NCBI GenBank assembly: GCA_038501785.1
Contig: JBAMJR010000042.1
Location: 109,501-173,500 of the forward strand
Direction of reading: 5' to 3'
Origin: Myoxocephalus aenaeus
Taxonomy: Eukaryota; Chordata; Actinopteri; Perciformes; Cottidae
DNA: 64,000 nt
The notes under the pieces are model-generated. The model searched no databases. It worked only from the letters and a program-made list of their open reading frames with translations, and had not been told where the DNA came from. The translations under genes and the position numbers were made by a program. Numbering within the stretch: the first letter of the stretch is position 1; every line of letters begins with the position of its first letter. This document shows positions 11,440 to 22,133 of the stretch, one piece after another.

Positions 11440-11625
11440 ACTGTTTGAAGGATTTAAATAATGTCCATATTACTCTGTTATTTTACTGCGCGAGACATGT
11501 AATGAATGTACATATTACTCGGTTAATTAATGTACTTTTTTTTTACTGCGCGAGACGTGTAATTAATGTACATATTACTCTGTTATTTTTACTGCGCGAG
11601 ACGTGTAATGAATGTACATTAAAGT
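11440..11625. repeat. Three-copy tandem repeat in the first intron of copy I
   Basis: The unit containing tactgcgcgagac then gtgtaatgaatgtacatatt recurs three times (about 11472, 11538 and 11590). The spacing is 50-65 bp because of small indels. It lies between the noncoding first exon and the start-codon exon of copy I. Confidence 0.7.
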
Positions 11626-11683
11626 ATTCTCCAGTAAATGTGGAGCGCCGTTACGTTCATACAGTGTGAGAGTGTCTCCTTAC

Positions 11684-11890
11684 CGTTCGAGTTGTTAATC
11701 AAATAAATATTTGAAAAGACGGTAGAGTTGAAAGAGTTTTCTCCTGTGAAAGTTCAGTAGAAGGTCCGTTGCTTCATACAGGTGTCGGTGTCTGTGTCGG
11801 TGTTCCCTTTTTAAAACTCCTCGCTGCGCCGCGCTGGCTCCTCCCCCTGCTCTCCCGCAGCAGCCCCCTGAGCAGCCAATCAAAGGCGGC
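11684..11890 (-). promoter_or_regulatory. Probable promoter and noncoding first exon of copy I
   Basis: On the minus strand there is a GC-rich stretch with an inverted CCAAT-type sequence (attggctgctca at about 11881-11870) and a TATA-like GTTTTAAAAAGG at about 11820-11808. A leader follows and ends at a donor, CG|GTAAGG, at 11684/11683. The first coding exon begins at an acceptor at 11181. The order CCAAT, TATA, leader, donor, acceptor-ATG is consistent with a functional promoter. No expression evidence is available. Confidence 0.45.
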
Positions 11891-12108
11891 TTGCAAAAGT
11901 AGAACGTCGAATCAGAGCAGTAACAGCTCAGTAACTAAGTAGAACTTGCCAATCCTGGGAGGGGGCGGGCTTTGCGAGGTAGAAGGAGGTAGAACTCTAA
12001 GTAGAACTCAGGTAGGCCCGAAGACCTTCTCCCTAGAGGATGACACCTAAATTCGTGAAGCGTTCCTTATTTCTGCTTTTTTATTTGAATTTATTATGAT
12101 TTTTCATG

Positions 12109-12144
<36 letters not shown>

Positions 12145-12167
12145 TTTACAATACTATGTATATTTTG

Positions 12168-12240
12168 CAGTGGCGGGCCGTCAGGGCCAGCTCAGCCTTC
12201 TCTGCTGGCCTAAACAGATTTTAAAATTGAATTTTTGTTA
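12168..12240 (+). mobile_element. hAT terminus (CAGTGGCGGGCCGTCAGGGC family)
   Basis: This end and the next 50 bp (ctcagccttctctgctgg, then ctaaacag) match, inverted, the end at 41120-41192. A partner terminus was not found nearby, so this is one end of a truncated copy. Confidence 0.55.
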
Positions 12241-12539
12241 TTTTTATAATAAAAAAAAAAGTAAAAAAAGAAATTGAATAATAAAAAATAAGTGAATAAA
12301 AAATAAAAATAAAACAAATACACTACATGTATTATAATTATTTTCTCATTGCACAGCTCCTGTCTTGTCTGTCCTCCTGCCTGTCGTCTGCTCCAGCAGG
12401 CGGAGTTCATGTGACTTGATGACATTTTGTATTTAAGATGGGCAAATCTGTGCAAGCACTTCCACTTCCACAGCTTCTGGGACACAACAAGGATGCAAGG
12501 AAGAACCATCTGGACTACGGGGATACCATGACTGCTCAC

Positions 12540-12939
12540 TGGAAGTATTTTATATTGCCTCAACTTGAGCATTGGCTTGTTTACATTCAGTAAGTGCTAC
12601 TTGTTGCGGCGGTTCAACAAGACAAATTCTACGGATTACAACGGAAGATAGATCTCAATGAAATCACATTCAGATAACCTCAAACGGAGACACTGATGAT
12701 TCTTTAGTTCATAAGTGCTTCTCTTTGGGGTTGTCTTACTTGTGACAATCAAATTGGATTGAATACACTGCAGTTTTCCTCTGTGTCCAGATTTGGTCAT
12801 TTTGATTACCCTTACAAAAACACTAACTTTGTTTTTCACTGCAGTAAGTGCTTTTTGTTGGGGTAGTTTTGCTGATCTTTGCATCTTCAAGTATGTAAGC
12901 GGCATGTCATTTGAAAACTCTAGTGAGATGTGCTCTACT
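12540..12939 (-). pseudogene. Unknown coding fragment, copy 1 of a local duplication
   Basis: The minus strand reads MQRSAKLPQQKALTAVKNKV..., then TPKRSTYELKNHQCLRLRLS ending ECDFIEIYL. The same peptide recurs, mutated, at 18310-18090 (MHRSAKLPEQKALNALKDKV) and its C-terminal half at 17610-17505. Conservation of the reading frame between copies argues that it was once coding. I do not recognise the family. The two ends of the duplication are separated by the Harbinger/hAT nest. Confidence 0.45.
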
Positions 12940-13136
12940 AAAGCCTAATTCATGCTTCTCCGTCAGGTCGACGGCGCACCTACGCCGTCGACCTGACGCA
13001 GTCGTTGAGCATTCATAGTTCTGCGTCGAGGGTCCGCGTTGCTCTGCAATTAACCGCCATGCCGCCAGGGGGTGTGGCTGTGTGGTTTCAGGGGTTATAG
13101 CTGAACCCTTGCTTTTTCTTCCGGTCACAGTAAACA

Positions 13137-13367
13137 ATGGCGCTCATCAATATTGAAGAGCAAATGGTTATATTGCAAGAGTTGAAGCGCATGCGACAGA
13201 GAAGACGTTTGCGGAGGTGGTCTGTACGACCACTAAACCAATCGAGGCTGGAAACGGGTGAATTTACAACACTGGTTTACCCTCTGAGGGACCTGGATGA
13301 ACAGATGCACTTTCGATACTTTCGAATGTCAGCGGGCCGAGTATATTGGAGAAGTGATGGGTGGTAA
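13137..13367 (+). pseudogene. Harbinger transposase N-terminus (deleted copy)
   Basis: MALINIEEQMVILQELKRMR continues to LRDLDEQMHFRYFRMSAGR, nearly identical to the start of the transposase at 29723. It ends after about 70 residues where the middle of the element is missing, so no catalytic DDE residues remain. Confidence 0.75.
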
Positions 13368-13493
13368 GGTTATGCATGGTGTCGAAAATAAATATCAAAA
13401 CAACTTTTTGAAAACAAACTTGTGTGCTTTATTCTTATGTACAAGTGCACTAAAACAATAAAAACACACACACACACACACACACTTGAGTCG

Positions 13494-13752
13494 CTAAAGT
13501 CGGTAAAATGCAGGCACCTTTTGGCCGCCTGGATTGCCACTTTTTGTAGCGAGTTTTTTTCGCAGACGGACATATTTGTCCCGGAGGTTCTTCCGCCTTT
13601 TCGTGCACTCCACGGCCTCCAGCCCCGTGTTTTGCGCGATTTCTCGCCATGAATTTAATGTCCTTTGGCTGTCCTTGTAGTCGCTTGAAGAAAAGTTATA
13701 CAAGTGGTCGTATTTCCTCACTTCCTCGATGATTCGTTCTTCTGTTTTGTCC
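13494..13752 (-). pseudogene. MADF/Myb-like Harbinger accessory protein, truncated
   Basis: MDKTEERIIEEVRKYDHLYN, then DSQRTLNSWREIAQNTGLEA and KNLRDKYVRLRKKL, is a MADF-type DNA-binding domain almost identical to 26988-27240. The C-terminal exon is deleted. In Harbinger elements such proteins help the transposase reach the nucleus and bind the ends (family knowledge). Confidence 0.75.
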
Positions 13753-14173
13753 ATTGTGACTATCGGTCTACAAGAACTTTTAAAAATGGCGGTGTAGGAA
13801 GACAAACCGGAAAGAGCAACCGGAAATTACGTTCTGAGCGGACCAATCACAGCGTTGCGGTCCGCGTCAACGCGACGCGTAGTTAGGATTTTTTGGAGGT
13901 GCGCGTCAGGCTACGGCGTAGGGGTCTGCGTCGACGCGTAAGCTACGGCGTAGGTACGCCGTAGCCAGTGGCGGCTGGTGACATTTTTTTGGGGGGGGGC
14001 GCAGTTGGGCGGCGCGGTTTAAATAGCACTCCACAATGAGAAGAAAAGAGGTTTGGAGTAGAATATTCTAAAAAACAAAGCTTTATTTCAAGAAAACACA
14101 GTGCTCAACACTGTCCAATAACAACTATCAACAAACTGTAACTTTGGGCATGAGAGGTTCAGAGCAGAATGGT

Positions 14174-14323
14174 TTAAGAAACATTCAATGTGGTGGCCAG
14201 AGCAACTTCAGGGAATACATTGACGTAGCATTCAAACTGGGGGCCCTGCAGTAAGGTGGCACTGGTGAGGTGGTCTTTGAAGGCAAAGCGTTCCCTGGTG
14301 TGTCCAAGTATGGTGTCACAAAC
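14174..14323 (-). pseudogene. Last exon of hAT transposase (C-terminal dimerisation tail)
   Basis: After an acceptor (ATCTGTAG) the frame reads VCDTILGHTRERFAFKDHLT, then SATLLQGPQFECYVNVFPEV, and ends at TAA. The 'ERFAF..HL..A.LL' pattern fits the C-terminal part of vertebrate hAT transposases related to ZMYM1-like proteins. It is inside a deleted element, so inactive. Confidence 0.5.
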
Positions 14324-14489
14324 CTACAGATAAATAAATATATATATAGAGAGAGAGACAGTAAGATAAGTTGTGGGGAAATATCTACTACAAACAGGCT
14401 TCATACTACAGACAAAAAACTATGTTTTGTGTGTCTTGATGGCTCAGCAACATAGACAAAAGGCCAGGAGCCACCTTGATGGCTGTAGC

Positions 14490-14492
14490 TAT

Positions 14493-14527
<35 letters not shown>
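14490..14527. repeat. (CA)n microsatellite
   Basis: An uninterrupted dinucleotide run of about 34 bp inside the hAT element. Confidence 0.95.
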
Positions 14528-14530
<3 letters not shown>

Positions 14531-14761
14531 CTTGTTGGGGGTTGAATTGGTATTTTAGATAAAGTTATAGCCTGATATGATATCCACCCAAATCTAGCAA
14601 TGTCCAACATGTGTTCTGCTGTGGGAAAGATAAAACATTAAACTCTAACACAGGCATCTGCTGATTTTGACACTCACTTCTGCAGCAATCCTTCAGCTCA
14701 TCTTCCTTCACAGCCCGGCGCTTCCTCGGCTGCTCAGAGCCACTGCACACTGAGCCTCCAG

Positions 14762-14932
14762 CTAGCAGCTCCGGTTAGCATGTAGCTTGGTGCATGTAGC
14801 TTCACTGCTTTGCTGCTGAATATTTAAATCCGGACGTTCGGGTCCCAACTCTTTCAGCCTCTTCTTGTCAACATCTGATCGTGGATTGAAAGGTGTTTCG
14901 CGTAGAGATACCACAGAGTTTTCAGTCGCCAT
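14762..14932 (-). pseudogene. First exon of hAT transposase
   Basis: MATENSVVSLRETPFNPRSD, then KRLKELGPERPDLNIQQQSS, then a stop after 56 codons. The 'K.LGP.RPDL.I' phrase is the usual lead-in to the TTF/zinc-finger part of vertebrate hAT proteins. The zinc-finger and catalytic exons are absent. Confidence 0.5.
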
Positions 14933-15169
14933 ACTAACATAATCAAAGTCTCTGCTAGCTGTGTTGCTCGCGTAGCTACGTGGGAGCTATATGGGATGTG
15001 AGGGAATGATAAAGGTCTCTGATTGGACTGTTGAGTGATCGAGGAAATATATGAAAGTAAAAAAGTCTAACTATTATAACCGTATAATCATTTTCTTTTT
15101 ATATGTAACCATTTGAGCATATATATAATGTTTGGTTTTTATTTTCATTATAGTTTGTGATTAGACAGT

Positions 15170-15660
15170 ATAAAATCCATAGGACACTATAAGTTGCTAT
15201 GTTATATACTCTTTTTGAATGAGATGTGTTAAATGTTCTTTCCTTTGTTAGAAGCATGCGTTGGCAATCTAACCAGATAGGGTAGTAAAACCCCCTCTGT
15301 CCAACTCTGGTGACAGCATGACTGATGTACTCTTGTGTATAAAAGAGGGTGGAGAATGTATGTTTTTCGGGGTGCCTCGCAATTCTGTGCAGGAGGATAG
15401 AAGAGAGAAGAGGTGTTTATTCACCAGCTCTAAAAACTTAACCCTTTCTCTTAGTTACTTGTAAACTTTTAAACTGTTTGATTGAATTTAATTTTTTGTA
15501 TGTAAGGTAATCTTTAAATAAAACTCAGCCTTATTCGTAAGGTACTGAAACTAAAACAAAGATTCTGGTTCTTTAAAACAATTTAAACCCTCTTTCCCTG
15601 TCCATCCACCGTGAGATACAGAAGTGACGACTGAATCTACCAAAGAAACTTAAGGTAAGT
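15170..15660 (+). mobile_element. LTR-like sequence inside the hAT element
   Basis: A promoter-like tgtgtataaaagagg (about 15344), a downstream AATAAA (about 15516) and a putative leader ending gagatacagaagtgacgac suggest a solo LTR or LTR plus leader. Exact TG...CA ends and target duplications could not be fixed. The class is unknown. Confidence 0.35.
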
Positions 15661-15735
15661 ATCTTTGGGTGAAGGCTTTTGCAGTGTTTGTCATAATGAT
15701 GAGATGGTGTCAAATAGGTAGATAGAAGGTATAGA

Positions 15736-16223
15736 CCAGGGGTGTCAAACTCATTTTAGTTAAGGGGCCGCATGCTGCCCATTTTGACCTCAAGTGGGCC
15801 GGACCAGTAAAATCACAGCGTAATAACGCATACATAATGACATTATTTCTCTATGTTTAAATCATTGGTGAAGGTTTTTGGATGATAAACCCTATTTTAA
15901 GGTCTTTCTTCAATAAACTAGAAACATAAAGACCAACAATTCAGACCTGCCTGGGCTCTCCTCTGCAGATTCCCTCACAGTTAGGCAATATGGTTAGTAA
16001 AGTCAATGCTGTGATCAATTGTGTCTGTGGCTCAATGGTTACCATGCACGTCTTACGATCAGAGGATCAGTGGTTTGAATCGTGACTGAGGAATTTATTT
16101 ATTTTTTCAATTTTTTTTTTCCAGTTTTTTTTTTTCTTCAAATTTTTTTAATTATCCCGCGGGCCGGACTGGACCCCCTGGCGGGCCGGATCCGGCCCGC
16201 GGGCCGTATGTTTGACACCCCTG
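15736..16223. mobile_element. hAT MITE with embedded tRNA-like segment, copy 1
   Basis: The termini CAGGGGTGTCAAACTCATTT and TGTTTGACACCCCTG are inverted repeats. The 8-bp GTATAGAC flanks both sides (15728-15735 and 16224-16231). A tRNA-like stretch lies at about 16021-16090. Nearly identical to the copy at 16402-16888. Confidence 0.9.
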
Positions 16224-16401
16224 GTATAGACGATATACGTACTCATCTTGATAAGGGTTGAGAGAAGTTACAGCCCACCGCAGGGGACCTCGAGCGCAAG
16301 CTGTAAAACACCCTCGACAAAACCTATAACTTATTTCGAAAATAAACACAAAAACCTAACGATTTAGCACGGGGCGAGATAAAAGACCGAAGGTGTTATA
16401 C

Positions 16402-16888
16402 CAGGGGTGTCAAACTCATTTTAGTTAAGGGGCTGCATGCTGCCCATTTTGACCTCAAGTGGGCCGGACCAGTAAAATCACAGCGTAATAACGCATACAT
16501 AATGACATTATTTCTCTATGTTTAAATCATTGGTGAAGGTTTTTGGATGATAAACCCTATTTTAAGGTCTTTCTTCAATAAACTAGAAACATAAAGACCA
16601 ACAATTCAGACCTGCCTGGGCTCTCCTCTGCAGATTCCCTCACAGTTAGGCAATATGGTTAGTAAAGTCAGTGCTGTGATCAATTGTGTCTGTGGCTCAA
16701 TGGTTACCATGCACGTCTTCCGATCAGAGGATCAGTGGTTTGAATCCTGACTGAGGAATTTATTTATTTTTTCAATTTTTTTTTTCCAGTTTTTTTTTTT
16801 CTTCAAATTTTTTTAATTATCCCGCGGGCCGGACTGGACCCCCTGGCGGGCCGGATCCGGCCCGCGGGCCGTATGTTTGACACCCCTG
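16402..16888. mobile_element. hAT MITE with embedded tRNA-like segment, copy 2
   Basis: Same ends as copy 1, flanked by the different 8-bp duplication TGTTATAC, so the two are independent insertions rather than a tandem duplication. They differ at only a few positions, which implies recent activity or a shared recent source. Confidence 0.9.
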
Positions 16889-17472
16889 TGTTATACCAAT
16901 ATCGGATGAGGATTATTATTTCCTCCGGGATCACTAGGATAATTAGCCGACGGAGTGCCACCGAGTTAGGTGCGAGGTCTTGCCTTTACTAACCAAACCC
17001 TCCCTTCCCCTCCTCCCCTGGCAAGACCACCGTTCACGCTACAGGACGAATAGTCCAACCACGTTGCAATAGAAACGATGTCATTGGCTAGGGCGCAGAT
17101 TTGTGCGCCCGAAGATTCACGTTTCATCCGCCAATGAGAAGCTGTCCTTGCCATCACGAGGGTGAAATGTTTGTTAGCTTTCCATAGACACACATTTGGC
17201 CGGCGCCCCGAGAGGGGAGGGGCTTTTCTCAGTAATGATGAATGGCGATATATTATATTTAACTTAAGTGGTTGTTGACAGGGGCTTACGGTCTCCCACA
17301 CACATTTAGCGCATCAACACGGTATATTTCTTATTTAAATTATTTGATATATAATGTTTTTTGACAGTATATATTATATTTTTTTCTTCTTCTTTTTTTT
17401 TTTTTCATCGCAAAATTTTAGGAGGGGCGGCGCCCTAGCGCCCTCTATTGACACACCGCCACTGGCCGTAGC

Positions 17473-17610
17473 CCTGACGGAGAAGCATGAATTAGGCTTA
17501 AGATAGATCTCAATGAAATCACATTCAGATAACCTCAAACGGAGACACTGATGATTCTTTAGTTCATACGTGCTTCTCTTTGGAGTTGTCTTGGTTGTGT
17601 GTTCTTCAAC
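17473..17610 (-). pseudogene. Unknown coding fragment, copy 2 (5' piece)
   Basis: TPKRSTYELKNHQCLRLRLS is read on the minus strand at about 17588-17530, matching 12720-12660. Its other half is at 18090-18310. The break is occupied by 17611-18089, which contains a LINE tail and is bordered by a 30-bp repeat of gtgcttctctttgg-type sequence at both sides. Confidence 0.4.
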
Positions 17611-17844
17611 AGACATATCAAGGGGCAACTGCACATGCTTTCTAAGTCCTCATACTACCCTAACTTGAGCATTGACTGTTGAATTCAGTAAGTGCTAAAT
17701 GTTGGGGCAGTTTTAAGTGACTAAATCCACAGAATGGAAGAAGAAGAAGACAGAAGAGGACATATTTAAAAAGAAGCCAGAAGAAGACTGTGTGGGAAGC
17801 GCTCTCAGATCACAAAGAGAGCCACTGGTGATGCTGGTGTTCAT

Positions 17845-18090
17845 AAGAATCAGAATCAGCTTTAATGGCCATGTAAATTTGCACATACATGGAATTTGAC
17901 TCCGGTTTCACTTGCTCTTCGTACTTTTTTCACACACAATATACAAGATAAATATAAAAAATATAAAAAGGACATTAAAGACAGTAGTAAAACAACAAAA
18001 AAGTGCAGATAGTGCAGATGAAGAGTCTGTTTAACTGTTCATTAGAGTAACGGCCAGTGGGAAGAAGCTGTTTCTGTGTCTGCTGTCTGG
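17845..18090 (-). mobile_element. 3' tail of L2/CR1-like LINE, second copy
   Basis: This aligns with 8353-8600: gaatcagaatcagctttaat at the right terminus, then the same 3' UTR up to 'gaagaagctgtttctgtgtctg'. It is 5'-truncated at about 18085. Confidence 0.7.
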
Positions 18091-18320
18091 TGCTTCTCTT
18101 TGGGGTTGTCTTGGTTGTGACAGTCAGATCGGATTGAATGCAGTACAGTTTTCCTCTCTTGAGTCCAGATTTGGTCTTTATGACTACCCTTACAAATACA
18201 CTAACTTTGTCTTTCAATGCATTAAGTGCTTTTTGTTCGGGTAGTTTTGCTGATCTATGCATCTTTGAGTATGTAAGCTGTATGGCGTTTGAAAACTCCA
18301 GTGAGATATGCTCTTCTAAT
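18090..18320 (-). pseudogene. Unknown coding fragment, copy 2 (3' piece)
   Basis: EEHISLEFSNAIQLTYSKMH, then RSAKLPEQKALNALKDKVSV, then GKLYCIQSDLTVTTKTTPKR is read leftwards. The matching fragment in copy 1 is 12715-12939. Family unknown. Confidence 0.4.
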
Positions 18321-18905
18321 TTAGTCCGTCATTCTGCATTGGTTTCACGTTCAGATTTGTTGTCTATTGTTTCAGAAGCTGTCTTTGGTCTTATGCTGGA
18401 ATGTGCCTTTTGGAGTAGATATACAGTGCTAACTACATGTGTTTGTGTTGCTTCAAAGTACTGCTGATGGAGCTGCAACTGCAGGCCACCATGTGGCAAA
18501 GAGTGGCACCAAGACGACTCATTGCAGTCTAATTGACCATAATAATAATATTGTGCTAATATAACCAGAAGAAATACTATTGGTATACTATTATATATAC
18601 ACCGTTGGCTTATTACTATGATTATTACTATGCTATATGTACACTACATACTACAAATATTTAAAAAGTATTACCAGTACCCTAAATGCTGAATGAACTT
18701 CTATAGTTACGTTAAAATATAGTTACGGCAAAATATAAGAGACATTTGAATTCTGATGAGACTCAACCCGTATCTCAGAGTTTGAAAATGTAACTTGCTG
18801 CAGAGATGCAAGAGATAGTTCAAATCTGAAAACCTCACAGTGACGGCCCAGTTCCATCACATATATATCCAGTCGCTCAGTACAAAGAATATACATATAT
18901 ATTTT

Positions 18906-19680
18906 GAGGCTCGACTGGTCCTCGCGAAGGCCCTGCAGACCTCAGACCTCCAAACGGAGGATGAAGTGGAACACAAAAGGAGGAAAAAGTAAATATACAT
19001 AATGTGTATCTTTTTATCTTTGAACATTTTATTTTGCTAAATTAGTTTAGTTTTGATTTAATATATTAATTTTTTTAAACAGTGGACTCTGATCACCTGT
19101 AGTCACCCATGTTACATACACACTAAATTCATATAGAGCTTCTTGTTGTTCATTACATTCCTTACACAAGGAATGTGTAATGAATTACTATTCCTTACAC
19201 AAGTTCTTTTGTTCAACAGAACCACAAAAAGATTCCTAACGGACAGTGAAAGCGACATGGAGCAACCTGAAAGTTCTCGGTCAAAGAAAAAAAAAACGAG
19301 TCGCACTGCCTGCTGCCCCACACATTCATTCTCCACCTTCCTTTTCCTTACCGTCGACTCCATCAAACAGGCCTCAGCCTCATCAGCCTGCTTTCAGTCG
19401 TAAGAATTAAAGATGAGCAAGTTGATGGAAACTATATTCTTTCTGCATAGTGGATTGAAAAGCAAGGTGTATTGCAACTTCACAATACAATTCTGCTTAT
19501 GTGCATTATTTATTTTCCCTTTCCACTGAGTACAACACTTTCCACATTCATTCTCTCTGCCTAAACCCTCCTTCTGACCTTGTAGCAGCACCAATGACGC
19601 CCAGAAGACAGAGTGGGTCCCAGTCCTGGTCGGCCCAAAGTCTGACGACAGCTTGCTCGCCTGCATGTGAATGTAAGTGT
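18906..19680 (+). pseudogene. Remnant exons of a DUF4806-like or similar multicopy gene
   Basis: An exon ending at 18988 encodes LVLAKALQTSDLQTEDEVEH and stops at a GTAAAT donor. An acceptor at 19219 opens an exon that joins in phase: EHKRRK|TTKRFLTDSESDMEQPE. A third possible exon after 19588 reads APMTPRRQSGSQSW. The 'SDLQ.E.E..KRR....RFL.SDSE.DMEQP.SS' pattern resembles the N-terminal half of fish proteins that carry a DUF4806 domain; this is recalled, not searched. The diagnostic C-terminal domain is not here. Confidence 0.4.
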
Positions 19681-19994
19681 TATCATCATTTAGCTGCGTC
19701 TTCAGTGACACCACAAACTTATTTGACATAAAAGTTCCAAGTAAATAAAAGATAAATCTAATCCCTCCTACACATTGGTTTCTATTATGCATCAATTGAC
19801 GAAAAAGGATATGTTTTGCCATATCCAGGCCTGCAAACTCATGAGGGTTAAAAAGGTGACACCACCGGGGGTGGGGGGTGCGAGCAGTGACGGGCGAGTC
19901 AGTGCCGAACAGCGTCACTCGTCGAGAAGCTGACAAACTGATAATTATGGGTTTTATTTCTTCTTTTGTCAATACCTACAGGTGTACAAATTAT

Positions 19995-20002
19995 ATATAT
20001 AT

Positions 20003-20048
<46 letters not shown>
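19995..20048. repeat. (AC)n microsatellite
   Basis: A long pure (ac)n tract preceded by (ta)n. Confidence 0.95.
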
Positions 20049-20051
<3 letters not shown>

Positions 20052-20327
20052 CAAAAGTTTGGGACAAATTTTCAGTTTCTTCGCAATTTCTCGCATGGAA
20101 TAGCCTTTATTTCTAATGCTGTGTTCATGCCGGACGTGACACGATTTTCAGGGGCAGAAAATGTAAGTATATTTTAAATATACAAAAGACAGAGACGGAT
20201 GGTACTTTAACGGCCTTGAGTGTCACCAATGTGGGAAGAAGTTAGCCTCCTGATCGATGAGCATCATGGCCCTCCCAGCAGTGCTCAAATACAAGTATAT
20301 CACACTTAATAATTTTAAATACATTTT

Positions 20328-20368
<41 letters not shown>

Positions 20369-20439
20369 CTGCTATTGTAGATGCTTTACTGTGTATTTAT
20401 ATTACTTGTTTTTTATTTATTTTGCTGCTGTAATCCGTC

Positions 20440-20490
20440 AATTTCCCCACTGCGGGACAAATAAAGGATTTTTTAAATCTTATTTTATCA
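20440..20490 (+). mobile_element. LINE/SINE tail fragment in copy III intron
   Basis: ccccactgcgggacaaataa followed by a decayed gata-like tract. It is the counterpart of 8205-8280 at the equivalent intron position in copy I, and directly adjoins the empty TTAA site of the piggyBac-like element. Confidence 0.6.
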
Positions 20491-22133
20491 AAGGCTTTGA
20501 CCTTAAAGGGGACTTTGAACTCTGGAGGAGGGGAAGTGAGGAGCCTGATTTGCTCGTCACACATCAGCTCGTCACACCTCTCAAAGCTCACAACAAAGGC
20601 CTCACACTTCATTCACTCCGTGCTGCCTTTGTTTAAGGATCAAGGTTACTTCAGTTCAGCTGTCACAGCACAAATCTTGATCTTCTCCCTGAGGAGCAGA
20701 GACGGTTTATCTTTTAGTTTGCATGACCAGTTCTGTGGTTTCATAAAAGCTTACAACACAACCTGTTCTGTCTTTCTGTCTCTGCAGGCTGTCATGTGAC
20801 AAGAAGGTCATCATGCAAATGAGGAGCCGGACGCTGGGCAACAGTGCCAGCCGCCTGCGCTCCTACCTGGTGGAGCAGCACACGGGCGCCTGGATGAGCA
20901 GATGCATGCGCTTCATGTCCATCTACAGGAAGTTCATGATCCCGGGTGCCGGTGTTCCTCCTCCTCCAGCCCTCCCAGAGATGGAGCCGATCCCACCAGC
21001 CAGTGGATCCTCTCCGCCTTAGTCAGCGACAGCTTCAGCCATCTGGGGGAGATGAGAGCCAAGGTGACCTCCGACTTTGGCTCCATCCTAAAAATGGACT
21101 CAACGAAGAAGGTAGAATGTTCAGACATTTTAACTCAAGTCATTCAGAATGTCCACGGCGGTTGTTTATTTTAGTACGGTAGCTCTTACACGCTCTGATA
21201 TCTTTTAGAATGAGAGCGACCCGATTCCCCCTCAGGATGAATAAAGTCATTCTGCTTGTGTAGATCACCAGGAAGCTGGCTGGCCACGCTGCAGGGACGG
21301 CCCAGTGGGTGACCAACGTGGGCAACGAGGAACGCGGCCGTGCCTCGGTGGAGGGGGGGGACAGCCAGCAGCAGCGCAGCTACAGCAGCCAGGAGCTGGC
21401 CCAAAGCCTGTATGGGATGAGGCTGGTTCACAGCTACACCCAGACTCGGGAGTACACAGGTACCTACTGAGGAAGAAGCTCCGGGAGGTGCCAGTACCTT
21501 TGACTGTGTTCTTAACTTGGTTTTCTCTTCTGTGTTGCCACAGGAGAGTTGATTGGGGTCAACTACCTGTTCTCTCAGACCGGCCGGGTGCTGCAGCCGC
21601 TGCCGGAGGACCCCGACGTCCCAGAGGAGGAGACAGGAGGAGCAGGAGACCGAGGAGGACTTCGAGGATCAGGTGGAAGGGTGCGAGGTGGGCTTTCAGG
21701 ATTTCCTGATACAGACGCCCTGACAGACGCCTCACAGACCCCCCGACCGGCAGCCGACCTCCAGGACGCCGCGGAAGAGGTACGTTCTCATTGCACCATC
21801 CTACATCACCTCCGTCCTCAAAGCCACATGATGAATAAAGGACCTCGTTCTTTTGCCCTCTGTAGGCGTGCATGGGCCCAGCTGGCACCCCGGGGTACCA
21901 GCACGTGCAGAACCTGGCAGAGTGCCTGGTGATGCTGCAAGTGTTGGGTCGGGTCACAGTGAAGCATGAAGCGCAGCTCTTGGCCTTGTGGGAGAAACTC
22001 CCTGAGGGAGACAAGGGCCCTGTGAACTACCCCCCACGTCACAGGGACCATCTCACTAAGGGGAGGTTCAAGAAGACCAAGTCTGCCACCCACGCACCCA
22101 CCGACTCCACTGTGGGGGTGGAGAGCATGACCA

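Larger units (their letters stand above)
13966..17464 (-). mobile_element. hAT element nested in the Harbinger copy
   Basis: The ends CAGTGGCGG and CCGCCACTG are flanked by the 8-bp duplication GCCGTAGC (13958-13965 and 17465-17472), which proves hAT-type insertion into the Harbinger terminal repeat. On the minus strand it keeps a first coding exon (14932) and a last coding exon (14323-14174), but the central catalytic part is missing. It carries two later MITE insertions and an LTR-like stretch. Confidence 0.85.
12940..17499. mobile_element. Internally deleted PIF/Harbinger element split by a nested hAT
   Basis: The termini AAAGCCTAATTCATGCTTCT (left) and its inverse at 17473-17499 match the TIRs of the element at 26747-29929. 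Inside are the transposase N-terminus on + (13137) and the MADF-like gene start on - (13752), brought together by deletion of the middle. The hAT at 13966-17464 interrupts its right terminal repeat. The right flank does not show the ACT trinucleotide seen on the left, so the target duplication has decayed or been rearranged. Confidence 0.75.
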
